Shown here one piece after another: positions 1 to 10,869 of a stretch of 64,000 nt of DNA (position 1 is its first letter; the number at the start of each line of letters is the position of its first letter). This stretch comes from Ampelomyces quisqualis (Eukaryota > Ascomycota > Dothideomycetes > Pleosporales > Phaeosphaeriaceae), in contig JAGTXZ010000003.1 of the NCBI GenBank assembly GCA_018398575.1, positions 1,550,001-1,614,000 of the forward strand, in the 5' to 3' direction. Below the pieces are notes generated by a model. It saw only the letters and a list, made by a program, of their open reading frames with translations. It searched no databases and was not told where the DNA came from. The position numbers and the translations under genes were made by a program.

Positions 1-289
1 AAGATAACACAAAACTACTTAATAGTATATTAAGCTAGCAACGCCTTAAATACCTTAATAAACAAGAAGCTCTACTACTAACGCCTATAGAGTTAATAAG
101 AGAAACTAGCGCAAATATAAGTAGTGCGCTAGAGAAGCAGGCTAAACAGCTATTAGAAGAGCACTCTAGGCGCAGAAGCACAGGCTAAGATAACTTAATA
201 TTAAGAGCCTTTTAGATGCTAGCAGAGTCTCTTAACTAAGTGTAGCCTCTATTATACACAACACAGTTACTGTTCTATCTAGTAGAGAA
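1..289 (+). pseudogene. Unidentified coding remnant left of the tandem array
   Basis: I do not recognise this fragment. One plus-strand frame reads through with only a few TAG/TAA codons. It is rich in Leu, Glu, Lys, Gln and Arg (for example LEKQAKQLLEEHSRRRST around 130-187), which suggests a helical or coiled-coil tail. No YCA, YCG, TGA, TGG, CGA or CGG trinucleotide occurs in these 289 bases, so the fragment is fully depleted of the mutable context. It ends abruptly at the first base of E1. It could be the tail of another transposon-encoded protein; no motif decides this. Confidence 0.35.
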
Positions 290-1135
290 CGTTAGGAAAA
301 TTTAAGATTAATCTGATTAGCCTAATCGCTGCGACCTGCAGCGGCCTAATAGCAATACTGTCTACTAGACAATTTGCTAAAGTTGCCCCACTTACTTCTG
401 GTTGCTAGCGACCTGACAGCGACCTGACAGCAACCTAACAGAGTCGCCAGATCTGACAGAGTTGCTAGTGTCGCTAATGTCGCCAATTTTGCTCACGTGA
501 CTGTATTGCTGTATTTTTATGATTACGTAAGTAACCTAAAAATACAAAATATAGAGCGGAATTCCCTCTTTAAAATGCACTATTCAGATTTTTTTTAGCT
601 ACTCTAGTTATTGAGATATAGCGCGTTAAAGTTAAAAACTTTTTTAAAAAAACTTTAAAGGACGTTCAACACAGTAGATCTCAACGCCCACACTATAATA
701 TATTAAAATAAAATAGTCCTAGAGTAAAATCTACACTTTAGTTACTATTTCTTTAAAAAAAAATATAATATATTATCTAGTTAAAGTGCTAGAGCTTTAG
801 CGAAAACAAGCCTTGGCAAAGAACATTAAAAAGTTACAAACTTCACTGCCGTGCATCTTAGCAACTAGAGCAGCTATAAAAATTCTAAATAGTGCGTTTT
901 AAAGAGGGAATTAAGCTCTATATTTTAGGTTTTTAGAATAATTACGTAATTGCGCGGGTGGGGCAGGTGGGTCTAGTAGATCAGGTGGATCAATTTGGGC
1001 GTTTTTGTCTAATTAGGCGGCCAGAACAAATAGGGGTAGCTAGGCACCGTAGACTACAGTCAAAAACTGTCTAGTTAACTGTTTCAACAATGTTGCTAAT
1101 GTTGCAGATGTTGCTAACGTTGTGTTTTCCTGACA
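290..1135 (+). repeat. E1: terminal repeat / foldback-like element, copy 1
   Basis: This is an 846-bp repeat starting CGTTAGGAAAA and ending TTTTCCTGACA, an 11-bp terminal inverted repeat with small mismatches. Inside, about 100 bp at 523-622 is repeated in inverted orientation at 850-949; both arms carry TTACGTAA, the AATTCCCTCTTTAAAA block and a CTCTAGTT motif. The 3' end has 9-bp iterons (TTGCTAATG, TTGCAGATG, TTGCTAACG). The 5' side has 11-bp iterons (AGCGACCTGAC twice, then AGCAACCTAAC). Unlike the flanks it still holds TCA, TGA, TGG and CCA. It lies in the position of a 5' LTR, six bases before the gag-like ATG. Confidence 0.85.
523..949. repeat. Imperfect inverted arms inside E1
   Basis: The left arm (523-622) and right arm (850-949) are reverse complements over roughly 100 bases with scattered mismatches. 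The arms enclose an AT-rich centre with poly-T and poly-A runs. All five E copies share this foldback design. The right arm is followed by a G-rich stretch (gcgggtggggcaggtggg) that stands out in this AT-rich window. Confidence 0.8.
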
Positions 1136-1138
1136 AAC

Positions 1139-3470
1139 ATGCTGTTGTTTAATAGTACTAATGTTACAGACTTTCTAGAGCGTTTTAAGGACTTTTTAAA
1201 GTACTATAGCTTTACAGACTAGATAATAATTAACAGACTAGTAGCCTACTGTAAGCTAAGACAGAGAACTATTATATAAGCGTCTAAAGAGTATACAAAA
1301 GCCTAAAATAACTACTTATAGAGAAAGCTCTGCAATAGCTTCTAATAACGCTTTAAAAATAATAATAAAGGTTAATAGAAAGAGCGTGTAAAGTACTTTA
1401 AACACTAGCTAAGTTAGTGCTAAATAAGATTAGACCTAAAGATTAGAGACTACCTATAAGACTTTTAAATCTACAGTAAAAGATATATTAAAGTAAGTAC
1501 TATTAATAAGGACTATTATAGCTACTACCTTGTTAAGGGACTGCTGCTCTAACACGCAACAAAGATCCTAGAGAAGTTTAGCCTAAAAACAGACACTCTA
1601 AAGAACTTTAAGTACAAAAAGATCTAAGACTATTTAGCAAAGCGCCTAGAAGTAGAGAAAAAAGTATACATATTAAATCTAGTAGAAGCTATAAGAGCCT
1701 TTAAACTAGAGGTAGAGTTTAAAGTAGAACTAGTAGCTAAACAACTATTAGCCTTACTGCAACAAAATAACTTTAAACCTAGAATTAAGTTAAAAATAAA
1801 CTTTTAACTTACTACTCTTTAGTTACTAATAAAGAGTACTCTATCTAAGAACTAGCGCAAGTAAGCTCCTCTTAGTGTAGCACCTATAAAGAACAAAGTA
1901 GATAACCTTGTAGATAAGATACTATAGCTTAGGCTTAACTAAATAACTATTAAGCAGCAGCTATAGAGTATGTAATAGACCTTTTGCAAAGCAAAGCTTA
2001 TAAACAATTTAGTTATTTATGCCTTAGTTTGCAAGTAAACTAAAAAGCAATTAGAAGCTCTGCAACTATACATGCCTTAGCTAGCTCTATAAAACTAGGG
2101 CTATTAGAACTATAGGTAATAATAGTAAGTATAGAGAAATAACAACTATTAGTGCAATAGCTAGAACTATAACTACTTAAACAACAATTAGAGTTACTAG
2201 CAGAGACGTCCTAGTAAAGGACTACTAAGTAGCTTTAGAATAAACTATTAGGTTTGTAATAAGACTAGGCATTTAAAGTAGAACTGCCTAACACTAAGAG
2301 GCTTTATTACTAACAGCTAGTGCTTCCTTAACAAACGCAACATACTCTAATAGAAGATGCCTAACAATTTATAAGGTAGAGTTACTAGCCTTAGCAACGC
2401 ATAATAGACTAAGACTATTTTAGCTAAAATTAAGAGGCGCTTTCTAAAACGCAACGTTAACTCCCTTAAGGTTAAATCTAAATTTATAGGCAGACCTAGT
2501 CTCTCTATTCCTATTAAGAACAACGCAGTCTTTATACAGCTAGTGCCTAATACCTTAAGAGCGCTATTAGAAGCAAACTATAATAAGTATTAGAACATAT
2601 TAGACTGCCTTACAACTAAATCTAAAAAACTCTTTACTAATAACAGCTTAGTATTAGCTGTAGTTATTAGCTAAAAATAAGTAAAATGCAGTAACAATTA
2701 ACCTATATACAGTTAGGTTTAGGTTTAGAAGCTACCTTAGAAGCTAGTTAATAGGATCCTGCACTTAAAAGGCTATAGAAACAGAGATAACAGCTACTTT
2801 ATAAGTAAAAAGTTAGAGTAAGACTACTTAGTTTAATTTGCAAGTAATAAGAAATTAGAAGATATAGAAATAGAGAAGGTTACCTAACTAACTAAAGGGC
2901 TGTTAAAGCCTACCTACGCAGTAGAGTAAAAGAAAAAGAACCTAAAGAAGTAGTAGCTAGTCTAGAAGTTTAAGGCTAACGCCTAATTAGTTATCTAGCG
3001 CATTTTTAACACTCTAGTTCTATTACTGCTTAAGACTGTTATTAGCAATATACTAGAGGTTAAGAAGAAGCTATTCTAAGTAAGCTACACGCTAGTAGAG
3101 TTTAAAGACCTTTTAGTTACTCTAACACGCTATATAATAGTTAAAAGCGCTAATAAAGACTTAGATAGAGACTAACCTACTATAAGAGCTAGTGTTAACT
3201 TGCTAACCTAGGGCTTACTCCTAGACTACGTGCTAGTTAAGGCAGTAAATAGAAAAGTAAGTAAGTACTTTAGTATTAATACTAAATACTAGTTAGACCT
3301 AGAGATTAGCTAGATTAAAAGGCACATCTAACGCAATAAAGAACTAGGCCTTAAGCTTACTACTAATAAGGACTTTTGTAAGCCTACTTACTGTTAAAGA
3401 GAGTATAATTAAGCCTTAGGCGTAGAGCACCTTAAGAGAAAATACTTAAAAGTACCTATTAATATTAAGA
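1139..3470 (+). pseudogene. Gag-like region, tandem copy 1 (Ty3/Gypsy)
   Basis: The frame opens at ATG 1139 with MLLFNSTNVTDFLERF, matching the start of the capsid domain of fungal Gypsy Gag proteins, which usually have tens of residues before it. The first residue may thus not be the true N-terminus. Downstream the frame continues as a Lys/Glu-rich protein (for example KRLEVEKKVYILNLVEA near 1640-1690). In-frame TAG/TAA codons fit mutated CAG, CAA or TGG. No clear CCHC knuckle was found; sequence toward 3470 runs into the protease without an obvious boundary. The protein would have formed the virus-like particle. It is non-functional now. Confidence 0.7.
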
Positions 3471-3870
3471 GGACCTAGTTTCTTAGCCTTATTAACTCTA
3501 GCGCAGAGCTTAACACTATAAAAAGAGAAATAGTAGAACAAGCTATACTTCTAATTACGTTTCTGCTAAAGAGTATAAGAACTACAAAAATAGTAGCAGT
3601 AAACAGTTTAACTAAAGAGTTCTTAGGTATTATATAGAGAGTACCTATTACTATAAAGAGGATTAAAATCTATACTAGCTTCTTTATTCTTAAGAAGTGC
3701 ACAAACCTAATTATCTTAGGCAATCTCTTTTTAACAGACGCTTAAGCTAGAATTAAGTACGCTACTAATAAGCTAACCTACTACTAAATCTTTAGCAAGG
3801 ATAGTAAACACAGTATAAGATTTGTGTACACAAGAGGTAATTAGATTAACGCGCTAGGACTCTACTTTAG
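3471..3870 (+). pseudogene. Gypsy aspartic protease remnant, tandem copy 1
   Basis: The translation contains LINSSAELNTIKREIVEQA, which aligns with the LIDSGAELN active-site loop of retrotransposon proteases. The Asp is now Asn and Gly is Ser, both explained by G-to-A changes. It continues with a region ending near NLIILGNLFLTDA, matching the conserved ILGNPFL-type flap and C-terminal strand found before the reverse transcriptase in fungal Gypsy pol. The protease would cleave the Gag-Pol polyprotein. It is catalytically dead by loss of Asp. Confidence 0.7.
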
Positions 3871-4554
3871 GCTTCTAGTAGGAAACGTTAGAGGAGTGTA
3901 ATTACTAGTGTTTTACTTCTATCTAAACCTATTGTATAGCTAGACTAGAACTATTAAATAAACTTAATATAGCTTTAAATAGACCCTAATACTCTAAGTA
4001 AAGATTAGCTAGTAATAAAGTTAGCAACAGAGTAGCTCTAACAGAAATCTTTATTACTAATTATTCTCTTAGAAACACAGTTCTTCTAGTAGCTAGGTGT
4101 AGGCACTATAGGCGCAGGGCCTAATAGATCTATTATTATTAGTAATAGTAATAGAATATATATGCTTGTTAGCAACAGTATAAGCTACTACTCTTAAAAT
4201 ATTATAGCAAGTGTTATAAGGCAGCTCCCTTAGAGTCTTAGGATTAATATTAGTGCTAAGAGCTTCTAAGAGCAAGAGCTTAGTAAAATAACTAGCAAGA
4301 AGAAGTTACTTATAAAAGTAATAATAATTTAGCTAAAGCGCACAACTAATCTATAATTAAATAATATTTCCTTTAACGTTAGTACTTTACACAAGTAAAA
4401 AGCTTAAAAGGTCTAGCTAGTAGATAACTTAAAATAGACTTTAAGAGATATTAGTAGGTATAAAGATTAGAAAGAGCTTGCGCGCATTTAATAGGTACTA
4501 AACAAAAAAAACGCTCTATTCTTAAGCTACTTTAAGCTGTAATATGCAAAGTTC

Positions 4555-6080
4555 TCTAGAGGCACAAGGCTTATGCCTAAACGCTTGTTAAAGATAAAGA
4601 TCTTCCTAGACTTACTCTTATAAGAGCAAGCTATGCTAGAAAAGCTACTACACTAATAAGAAGCTGCTCTAGCCTAAGACTTTAGCAAATTAGGATAAGT
4701 TAGCTATAAGGTAGTACTTCTAATTAAAATTAATACTATTCCTTACAAGGCGTAGCAAGCTAACTAGTTCTCTATCTTCTAAAAACTTAGAGACGTAGTA
4801 GTTAAAATAGTACAAGAATATATTAACTAAAGGGCTCTTAAACTGTGCAGAAGCTAGTACTAAAACCTATAGTTTCTAGTAGCTAAGAAAGATAAAGGAT
4901 ATTAACTTATTAATAATGCGTAAAAGATTAATAAAGTTACAATTTGTAACACAAACCTACTACCTAATCTAAATAAATTTGTAAAAGATTTTGCTAGTTG
5001 CGTAATTATAAGCTTACTTAACTTCTTCTTAGGATATAACTAAGTAGAGCTGCATAAGAACTCTTAAGACGTAATAGCGTTCTATACACCTATTAGACTA
5101 GTATACTAGTGCACGCTGCCTATAGGTATAATAAATTTAGTTGCTAAATTTATACGCGTTATAACTAAGATATGCTAAGATTATATTTTAGAACACTGTA
5201 GGCCTTACCTAGATAACATTTACATTAAGAGACTAAAGTCTTACTATAACAGAATAGAAATTAAACTAGGTATTAGAAAATACGTTGTAAAACACTTCTG
5301 CAATATAGACGCTATATTAGCAGATATTAAGCGCGCAGAAGCTATAATATTAGGCTACAAATTAGACTTCTATTATATGTTTATAGTTGTAGTAGGTTAT
5401 TGTGTTAACACTACTAGCTACTATTCTAACTATAAAAAAATTAACAAAATACTCTTCTAGCTACTCTATAGAAACCAAAAGGATGTCTAAATGTTTATTA
5501 GTATATGCGTGTATTACAAGGTATAGATTAAGCATTTTACTATTATTTTAGAGCTGCTATTCTACCTGCTACGCAAAAATGCGCCTGTTAAGTAGTCTTT
5601 AGAATAACAGAGCGCAATAGACAAATTGAAACACGCGCTATACTCTACGCTAGCACTTGTCTCTATCTTTTATAATAAGCTATTACTTCTAATTGTTATT
5701 TCTATTCATAGTAGTAAAAAGAGTTAGGGCGCAGTTCTTATACAGCTAGATCTAAAGGGTTGTTAGCACTCTATCTAGTATAAAAGTAAAGTTTAGTCTA
5801 AATCTAAACAAAATTAGGACTTAGGAAAATATAAATGCAAAGCTCTACTCTTAGCGCTAAAGAAGTTTTAGACCTACTTGTATAGAGTAGAGTTTATTGT
5901 AGAAACAGACGTAAAGACGCTAGTTGTACAGCTTTAGCAAAGTGCAACTAACTTACTAAAAGCTCTTATTATATATTAGCTAGTACTTCTTAATATATAG
6001 AAATTTAACATAGTTTATATTAAAGGCAAGAAAAACGTAGTAGCTAACGCCCTTTTAAAAAGACCTTAGAAGCTAGGATA
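4555..6080 (+). pseudogene. Gypsy reverse transcriptase and RNase H, tandem copy 1
   Basis: The fingers/palm order of Ty3/Gypsy reverse transcriptase is readable. It has the pre-RT region with KKDKGY (about 4890), the LLNFFLGYN stretch corresponding to the LIDLFSGYDQ block, VIAFYTPIRLVY for the TAFQTPLG block, then CTLPIG, and PYLDNI at 5203-5220 for the YLDDI box. The second catalytic Asp is Asn. The region then enters a connection and an RNase H-like domain (about 5600-6080) with VEFIVETDVKTLV-like sequence. The enzyme would copy element RNA into DNA. Stops are TAG/TAA only and the frame is otherwise kept. Confidence 0.85.
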
Positions 6081-6380
6081 AGAGCTACCTAATAAGCTAG
6101 AGAAGAATATTAAGGATTTTATTAACGTTTATTTAAATTTAGTATAGCTTACTATTGCCCTACAGCTGCGTATATACAACCTATATTATAGAGTATATAA
6201 GGCTAACGTTAGTTTTAAGAAAAACCTACTAGATAAAGCCTATAGCAAAGAGTCTTAGGCTTAGGCTTGTTAGATTCTATTCTACTGTTAGCCTAAGGGT
6301 CTTTTAGGAGCTAAAATAAAAAAGTTTACAAGGCTAGCACTTAAATTAATAGTAAGGGAGAGGCATCTATTCTTAATACT

Positions 6381-7110
6381 AACTAGAGAGCGCCTACTAC
6401 AGCAAATTGTAGATAAACCTAATAAACGTTTAGCTATTATTAAAGCTATGCACAATAAATTAGGATACTATAGAAAAAAAGGCATATAGCGTAAAGTTTA
6501 GGCACGTTATTATTAAGAAAGACAATATAAGGATATTAAGTCCTACGTTAAGTTATGCCTAAAGTGTTAAGTATACGCCTTAGTAACAATTTAAGAAGAA
6601 CTCTAGCTAACAACCTTTCTAACAAAGCCCTTTAGCTAGATATTAATAGACATAGTCTATATACCTCTAGCTAAAAGTAAGAAGTTTCTTATAGTAGCTT
6701 AATGCACTATAACACAGTAGGTTAAAGCTAAAGCCTTATTAAACGCAGACTTAGCATCTATTATTAAGTTTCTAGAAAGAAAAGTCTTCTGCTAATAGGG
6801 CCTACTACTTAAAATTTTAGTTAATAGAGGCCCTAAAAACAAGTATCTACTAATTAACCTGTAATAGCAATTTAGAATCTATAGAGTAGTAGCTAGTGCC
6901 TATTATCTATAGAGTTAAGGCTTAATTAAATAAGGACACGCGCTAATAGTAGATGCCTTAAAGAAGCTTAGTAGAATATAAGTTAACTACTTACACTAAG
7001 TTCTATAGGCTAATTAGACTAGCGTTAAGCGTGTAACTAGAAAGACCTTAGTGTTTTTTATATATAGTTGTAAGCACGTACTGCCTATTAAATTGTGTAT
7101 ACTAACTTAG
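6381..7110 (+). pseudogene. Gypsy integrase, tandem copy 1
   Basis: A degraded HHCC zinc module is visible: HNKLGYYRKKGIYRKV-like sequence near 6450-6490, then KSYVKLCLKC at about 6540-6570. It is followed by the DDE core starting at KPF..ILIDIVYIPLAKSKKFLIVA (about 6630-6700) and LLLKILVNRGPKNKYLL (about 6800-6850). In the second motif the expected SDRG Asp is changed to Asn. Integrase would insert the cDNA. About 400 bases downstream (to about 7520) still look like the C-terminal tail. The domain order PR-RT-RH-IN identifies a Gypsy element. Confidence 0.8.
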
Positions 7111-7918
7111 CAGACCTTACTTTAGAAAGAAGTAACTAATACTACTTTGCTCTTAGTAATAAGAGCTTATTAATTTAAGAAGAGAGATATTAGGTTGCAA
7201 GAGTCTATTGCTAGAATAGTCTAACTAAGAAACAATAACAAGAACTACTTTAATAAGAATAGAGTTACTAGAGTAGATAAACTAAAGGTTAGCAACTTAG
7301 TTTTACTTAGAGATTTCTACTATAATAATAACTAATTGGTACTTAGCAAGTTCCTTCTAAAATAGTTAGAGCTATTTAGAATATATAAAGTTAAAGAGAA
7401 GAAGTAGTATAACCTTAAGGAGCTTAATAGAGCACTATTTTAAAGCTATACGCTAGGTAATAGGTTAAAGAAGTTCTATTAGTGTACTAGAATAGAGCTA
7501 AAGCTTATTAACTAGAGATTATCTACTAACAAGACTAAAGACTAGACACTCTCTAGCTATAGACAGGATATTCTACAACTAGTAGGAGAATTAGTAGCGC
7601 GCTAGTGCTCTAAGAGGCTTAAGAATGCTGCTAAAGTAGATAAGGATAAAAATTTAGATTTAGAATAGTTAGCAGAGACGCGCTAAAGGGCTATTAGAGT
7701 ACGCATTGTAAAAAACCTAAACTTTAACAAATCTAAATACAAAGTTATTAGAATAGCTTTAAAGCATCTATAAGAACGTAAATAGATAGTAAAGAAAGGT
7801 ATATAACAGACGCAGTTTACAATAATTCTACTAGCTATTAGAAGTAATACTATTAAGACTAGCCTATACATTTGCTATTCAGAAGCTATATTAGCGCTAC
7901 ACTATAGTGCATTTAAGC

Positions 7919-8239
7919 CTAAACTTCTAAATATACTAAAGCTTTAGAAAAAGTAGTAGTATTATTGCTAGCATTAACAGGTACATTAACATTAACTTCT
8001 ATCTTATCCCTATTATTAATATTATTCTTAGTAACTGTATCTATAGACTTGCTAGCCTTATCTTTAGACCTAGATTTAGAATCTAGTTTAACAGCCTAAC
8101 TAGGATTAAAATTAGAGTTACTATTATTAGAGAGCTCTAGCAGCTCTTTAGTTACGCAAGACTTTCTACTATAATAGCTCTTGTTATTAGCTATATTGCG
8201 CAGCAGCCTTCTCTAAACAAATAAACTTTAATTAAACAT
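7919..8239 (-). pseudogene. Small Asn/Ser/Lys-rich antisense ORF in the accessory region (copy 1)
   Basis: A 107-codon minus-strand frame runs from ATG (8239-8237) to TAG (7921-7919), with only two in-frame stop codons, both explained by C-to-T change. The product is hydrophilic, with an Arg-rich start (RRLLRNIANNK) and an Asn-, Ser-, Lys- and Val-rich remainder ending FSKALVYLEV. I do not recognise it. It lies convergent to the integrase. The second tandem copy (20676-20996) has lost the ATG. Confidence 0.4.
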
Positions 8240-8454
8240 TATAGTAGCCTAGCAAGTTAAAACAAGAAACTAAAAGCAAGACGCATATTTCCTAATACTC
8301 TATATAGTAGGAATAGGTAGCGTTAGCAAGATATTGCGAGCGTTAAGACTATTTTAATTAACAGATTGCTTTAAATTACCTAAGCTACTGTAATATTAGC
8401 GCAATTCTAAAAGAAGTCTCTAAAAAAGAGTATTTTTAAACAAGAGTTAGTAAC

Positions 8455-10160
8455 TTACCTATATAAGAATAAGCCTAGAAGCCTATATTATAGAAGTAGT
8501 TAGTGCAAGCACTATAGAGCAGCTACTTACTATTATAGATAATACTATAATACTTACTAAAAGTGTATTTGCAATTACTCTTTGCGCAACAGCTATAAGG
8601 CTAAATATTATACTAGCTAGAGTCTAGGTATATATAAGCAGACTAACTATAATATAGAATAAGTGCAGCTAGATTGTCCTTAAGAAAGTTGCAGCCTATG
8701 CCTAAGCAAAAGTAATCTTTAACTAAGATTCTATTAGTCTTTATATTAAAGGAGTTAAACTAGATAGCTAGTATATATCTACTTTCTTCTATAAGCTTAG
8801 AAGATAGGGCGCAGTTAATAAGCAGTAGGAAGAGGCTTCTTCTATTAGTTTTAACCTTAAAAAGCATGTGCTAGAGCTAAGTAATAACCTTAATAGTTAT
8901 TTAGCTAGATAATATTACTACAACTATAAATAAATTAGCTTAAATTAACTAACAAGTTATTTAAATACTACTTACGCTAGTTATAGATAGTATTATAAGA
9001 GGAAGTAACCTTCTTATAGATATATAGCTTAGAAGTCTTATTACTATAATAACTAGGGAAGATTAGCTTTGTAAGAGATGTCTAAGTAATAGACTAAGGA
9101 GTAGGCAGAAAGGCTATTAGAGTTAGCGTGTAATACTAAGTAATCTAAGCTTAAAGCTTGCTATTACCTATACTCTAAGTCTTAGCTAGCTTACTATAAG
9201 CTTAAGGAGTTGTTAGAACTTTAATAGATAACTTAGAAAAGCCTAAGTTGTTATTAGAAAAGCCTAGATTGCTATTAAGAAAGCCTAGGCTATTATTAGA
9301 GAAACTAAGCATATCTCTAGAGATTAACTATACTGCATTATAGAACTTATTACTAGACTCTAAAGTAATAGTAATAGGTAAGTATAATAGATGCAGAATA
9401 GAACTGCGTAGACATAAATTTTAGAGTAACGCGTATTTAAGCTGCTAAAGAAGCTTATTAATTATAGCTAGGGCAGCAGCGTTAGGTAGGGGCAGTAGAG
9501 GAGTTGTTAGGAGAGTTTAGAAAGCTAGCAAAATTCTCTTAGCAACTTTAGGCTTAGTAGACAGCTCTTAGAATAGTAGCAGCTTAAGTAACAGCCTATA
9601 CACTACAGCTAAAGACTTAACAGCCTTACTAGATAGAAAGGGAGTAGAAGAGTACTATAAGCTGCTCTTAGAACTAGGCTATTGCTTATAGAGAGATTAA
9701 GGAGTAGGCAGAGGCAGTGTTAAGCGCAGTAGGAATCAAATAAGCAGGCAATATTAAGCAGCAGCGTAGAAATCTATACTAAGTAAAGTAATTAACAGGC
9801 TTAGAATAAGAGTATAAGAGTCTAAAAGTAAGGTAAAGTAGAGTATTTAATAAAAGCCTAAGTAACGCGCAGTTAAAACAACGCGCCTAACAACGCGCTA
9901 GTTAAGTAAGAGAAAAATAACAAATAGTAGTAATAGAGCGTTAGTTAATTAGAAAAATTAGAAAAGAGAGAAGGCTTCTTTTTGTAAGAAGAGGAGAAAG
10001 CAGTACCCTCTAGTACAGCTATAAACTCTAAAGATGCGTTAAAAGAGAAGAGTTAATTCTACAAAAAGCTACTACAAAAATAAGATCTATAATAGAGAAC
10101 TCTAATTGTTACAAGAGTTATTTAGACTACTTAAGCTATTACTTAAGGCATCTATATTAA
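8455..10160 (+). pseudogene. Long coiled-coil-type accessory ORF (copy 1), function unknown
   Basis: One plus-strand frame stays coherent for at least 1.6 kb when TAG/TAA are read as lost Gln or Trp codons. The product is Lys-, Glu-, Gln- and Leu-rich with coiled-coil character, for example LKKHVLELSNNLNSYLA near 8856-8907 and AERLLELACNTK near 9108. A heptad-like 21-bp repeat lies at 9233-9295. The C-terminal part is basic (IRKIRKERRLLFVRRGE near 9950-10000). No known catalytic motif is visible. It lies downstream of integrase and is not part of standard Gypsy pol. Its N-terminal limit is uncertain because a second frame is also fairly open before about 8550. Confidence 0.5.
9233..9295 (+). 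repeat. 21-bp tandem repeat (three units, partial fourth)
   Basis: Units at 9233-9253, 9254-9274 and 9275-9295 follow the pattern TTAGAAAAGCCTAAGTTGTTA with few changes; a fourth starts at 9296. Twenty-one bases is seven codons, so in the accessory frame the repeat encodes a heptad (KSLSCY-stop, KSLDCY-stop, ESLGYY-stop), with the stop most likely a lost Gln. The copy in the second tandem unit is at 21990-22052. Confidence 0.75.
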
Positions 10161-10860
10161 CATCTCTAACTAATAGATTACTATTACTAGCTTCTAGGCT
10201 AGTATTATTAACGCTATACTTTGCACTAGCTAAAGGCCTACTAACATTAAGCTAAGCTAAAGCCTTATTAGTAACAGTATTATTAGCATCCTTCTTAACA
10301 TCCTTATTAACTATAGCTAACTAAGGATCTAACTAAGCCTTCTTATAAGGCAACTTCTTAACCCTATAGCTCTTTATAGATAGACTAGAAATGCAACGCT
10401 TACTAGGAGATAGAGTGCCTAAGAGCCCCTTAGAGTTATAGCTAGCTTAAGAAGAGTTTTTAGAGACCTTGCTAGCATTAAAGTCTAGGCTTTAACAAGC
10501 TTTCTTAGCTAATAACTTTGCAAAATCTAGTAGACTAGACTTACTTAGAGCCCTAAAGCTACTAAGCTTCTTTGCTAGAGTTAGTAAACTACAATTGCGC
10601 AAATTCTTAGAAGGCAAGTTATTAAGAATAAGAGGGCTAAGAGTAATATAAAAGAGCTTAACAGCTCTAGTGCTCTTAACGCTATATAGAATAACTAGAG
10701 CGCCTATAAATAATTAGCAAATAACTTTAGAGAAATAACAGAAAAGAATAACTAAAAAGGCGTTAGCTACTTACAATTTATTAAACACTACTCTTTAGCA
10801 GAAGAGAATAAGTAGTTACTATAAGTACTATTATTTAGTAGCTTGCTCTAGAACCTAAAC
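10030..10860 (-). pseudogene. Antisense accessory ORF with lysine-rich tail (copy 1), function unknown
   Basis: A minus-strand frame is coherent from about 10860 down to about 10030. It has a hydrophobic stretch (GALVILYSV, then KLFYITLSPLILNNLP near 10600-10690) followed by a Ser/Lys-rich part (LAKKLSSFRALSKSSLLDFA and SPSKRCISSLSIKSYRVKKL near 10340-10580). It overlaps the 3' end of the plus-strand coiled-coil frame by about 130 bases. I do not recognise the family. The hydrophobic block could be a membrane segment. Confidence 0.4.
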
Positions 10861-10869
10861 TATATACAT

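Noticed and set aside
4093..4275. Open minus-strand frame of 60 codons, repeated at 16850-17032
   Set aside because: It lies opposite the Gypsy pol region between protease and RT, where the plus-strand frame is the conserved one. Its openness is a by-product of the loss of TGA and of the strand composition.
7683..7871. Open minus-strand frame of 62 codons, repeated at 20440-20628
   Set aside because: Hydrophobic low-complexity translation opposite the 3' end of pol, with no motif. Judged a shadow frame.
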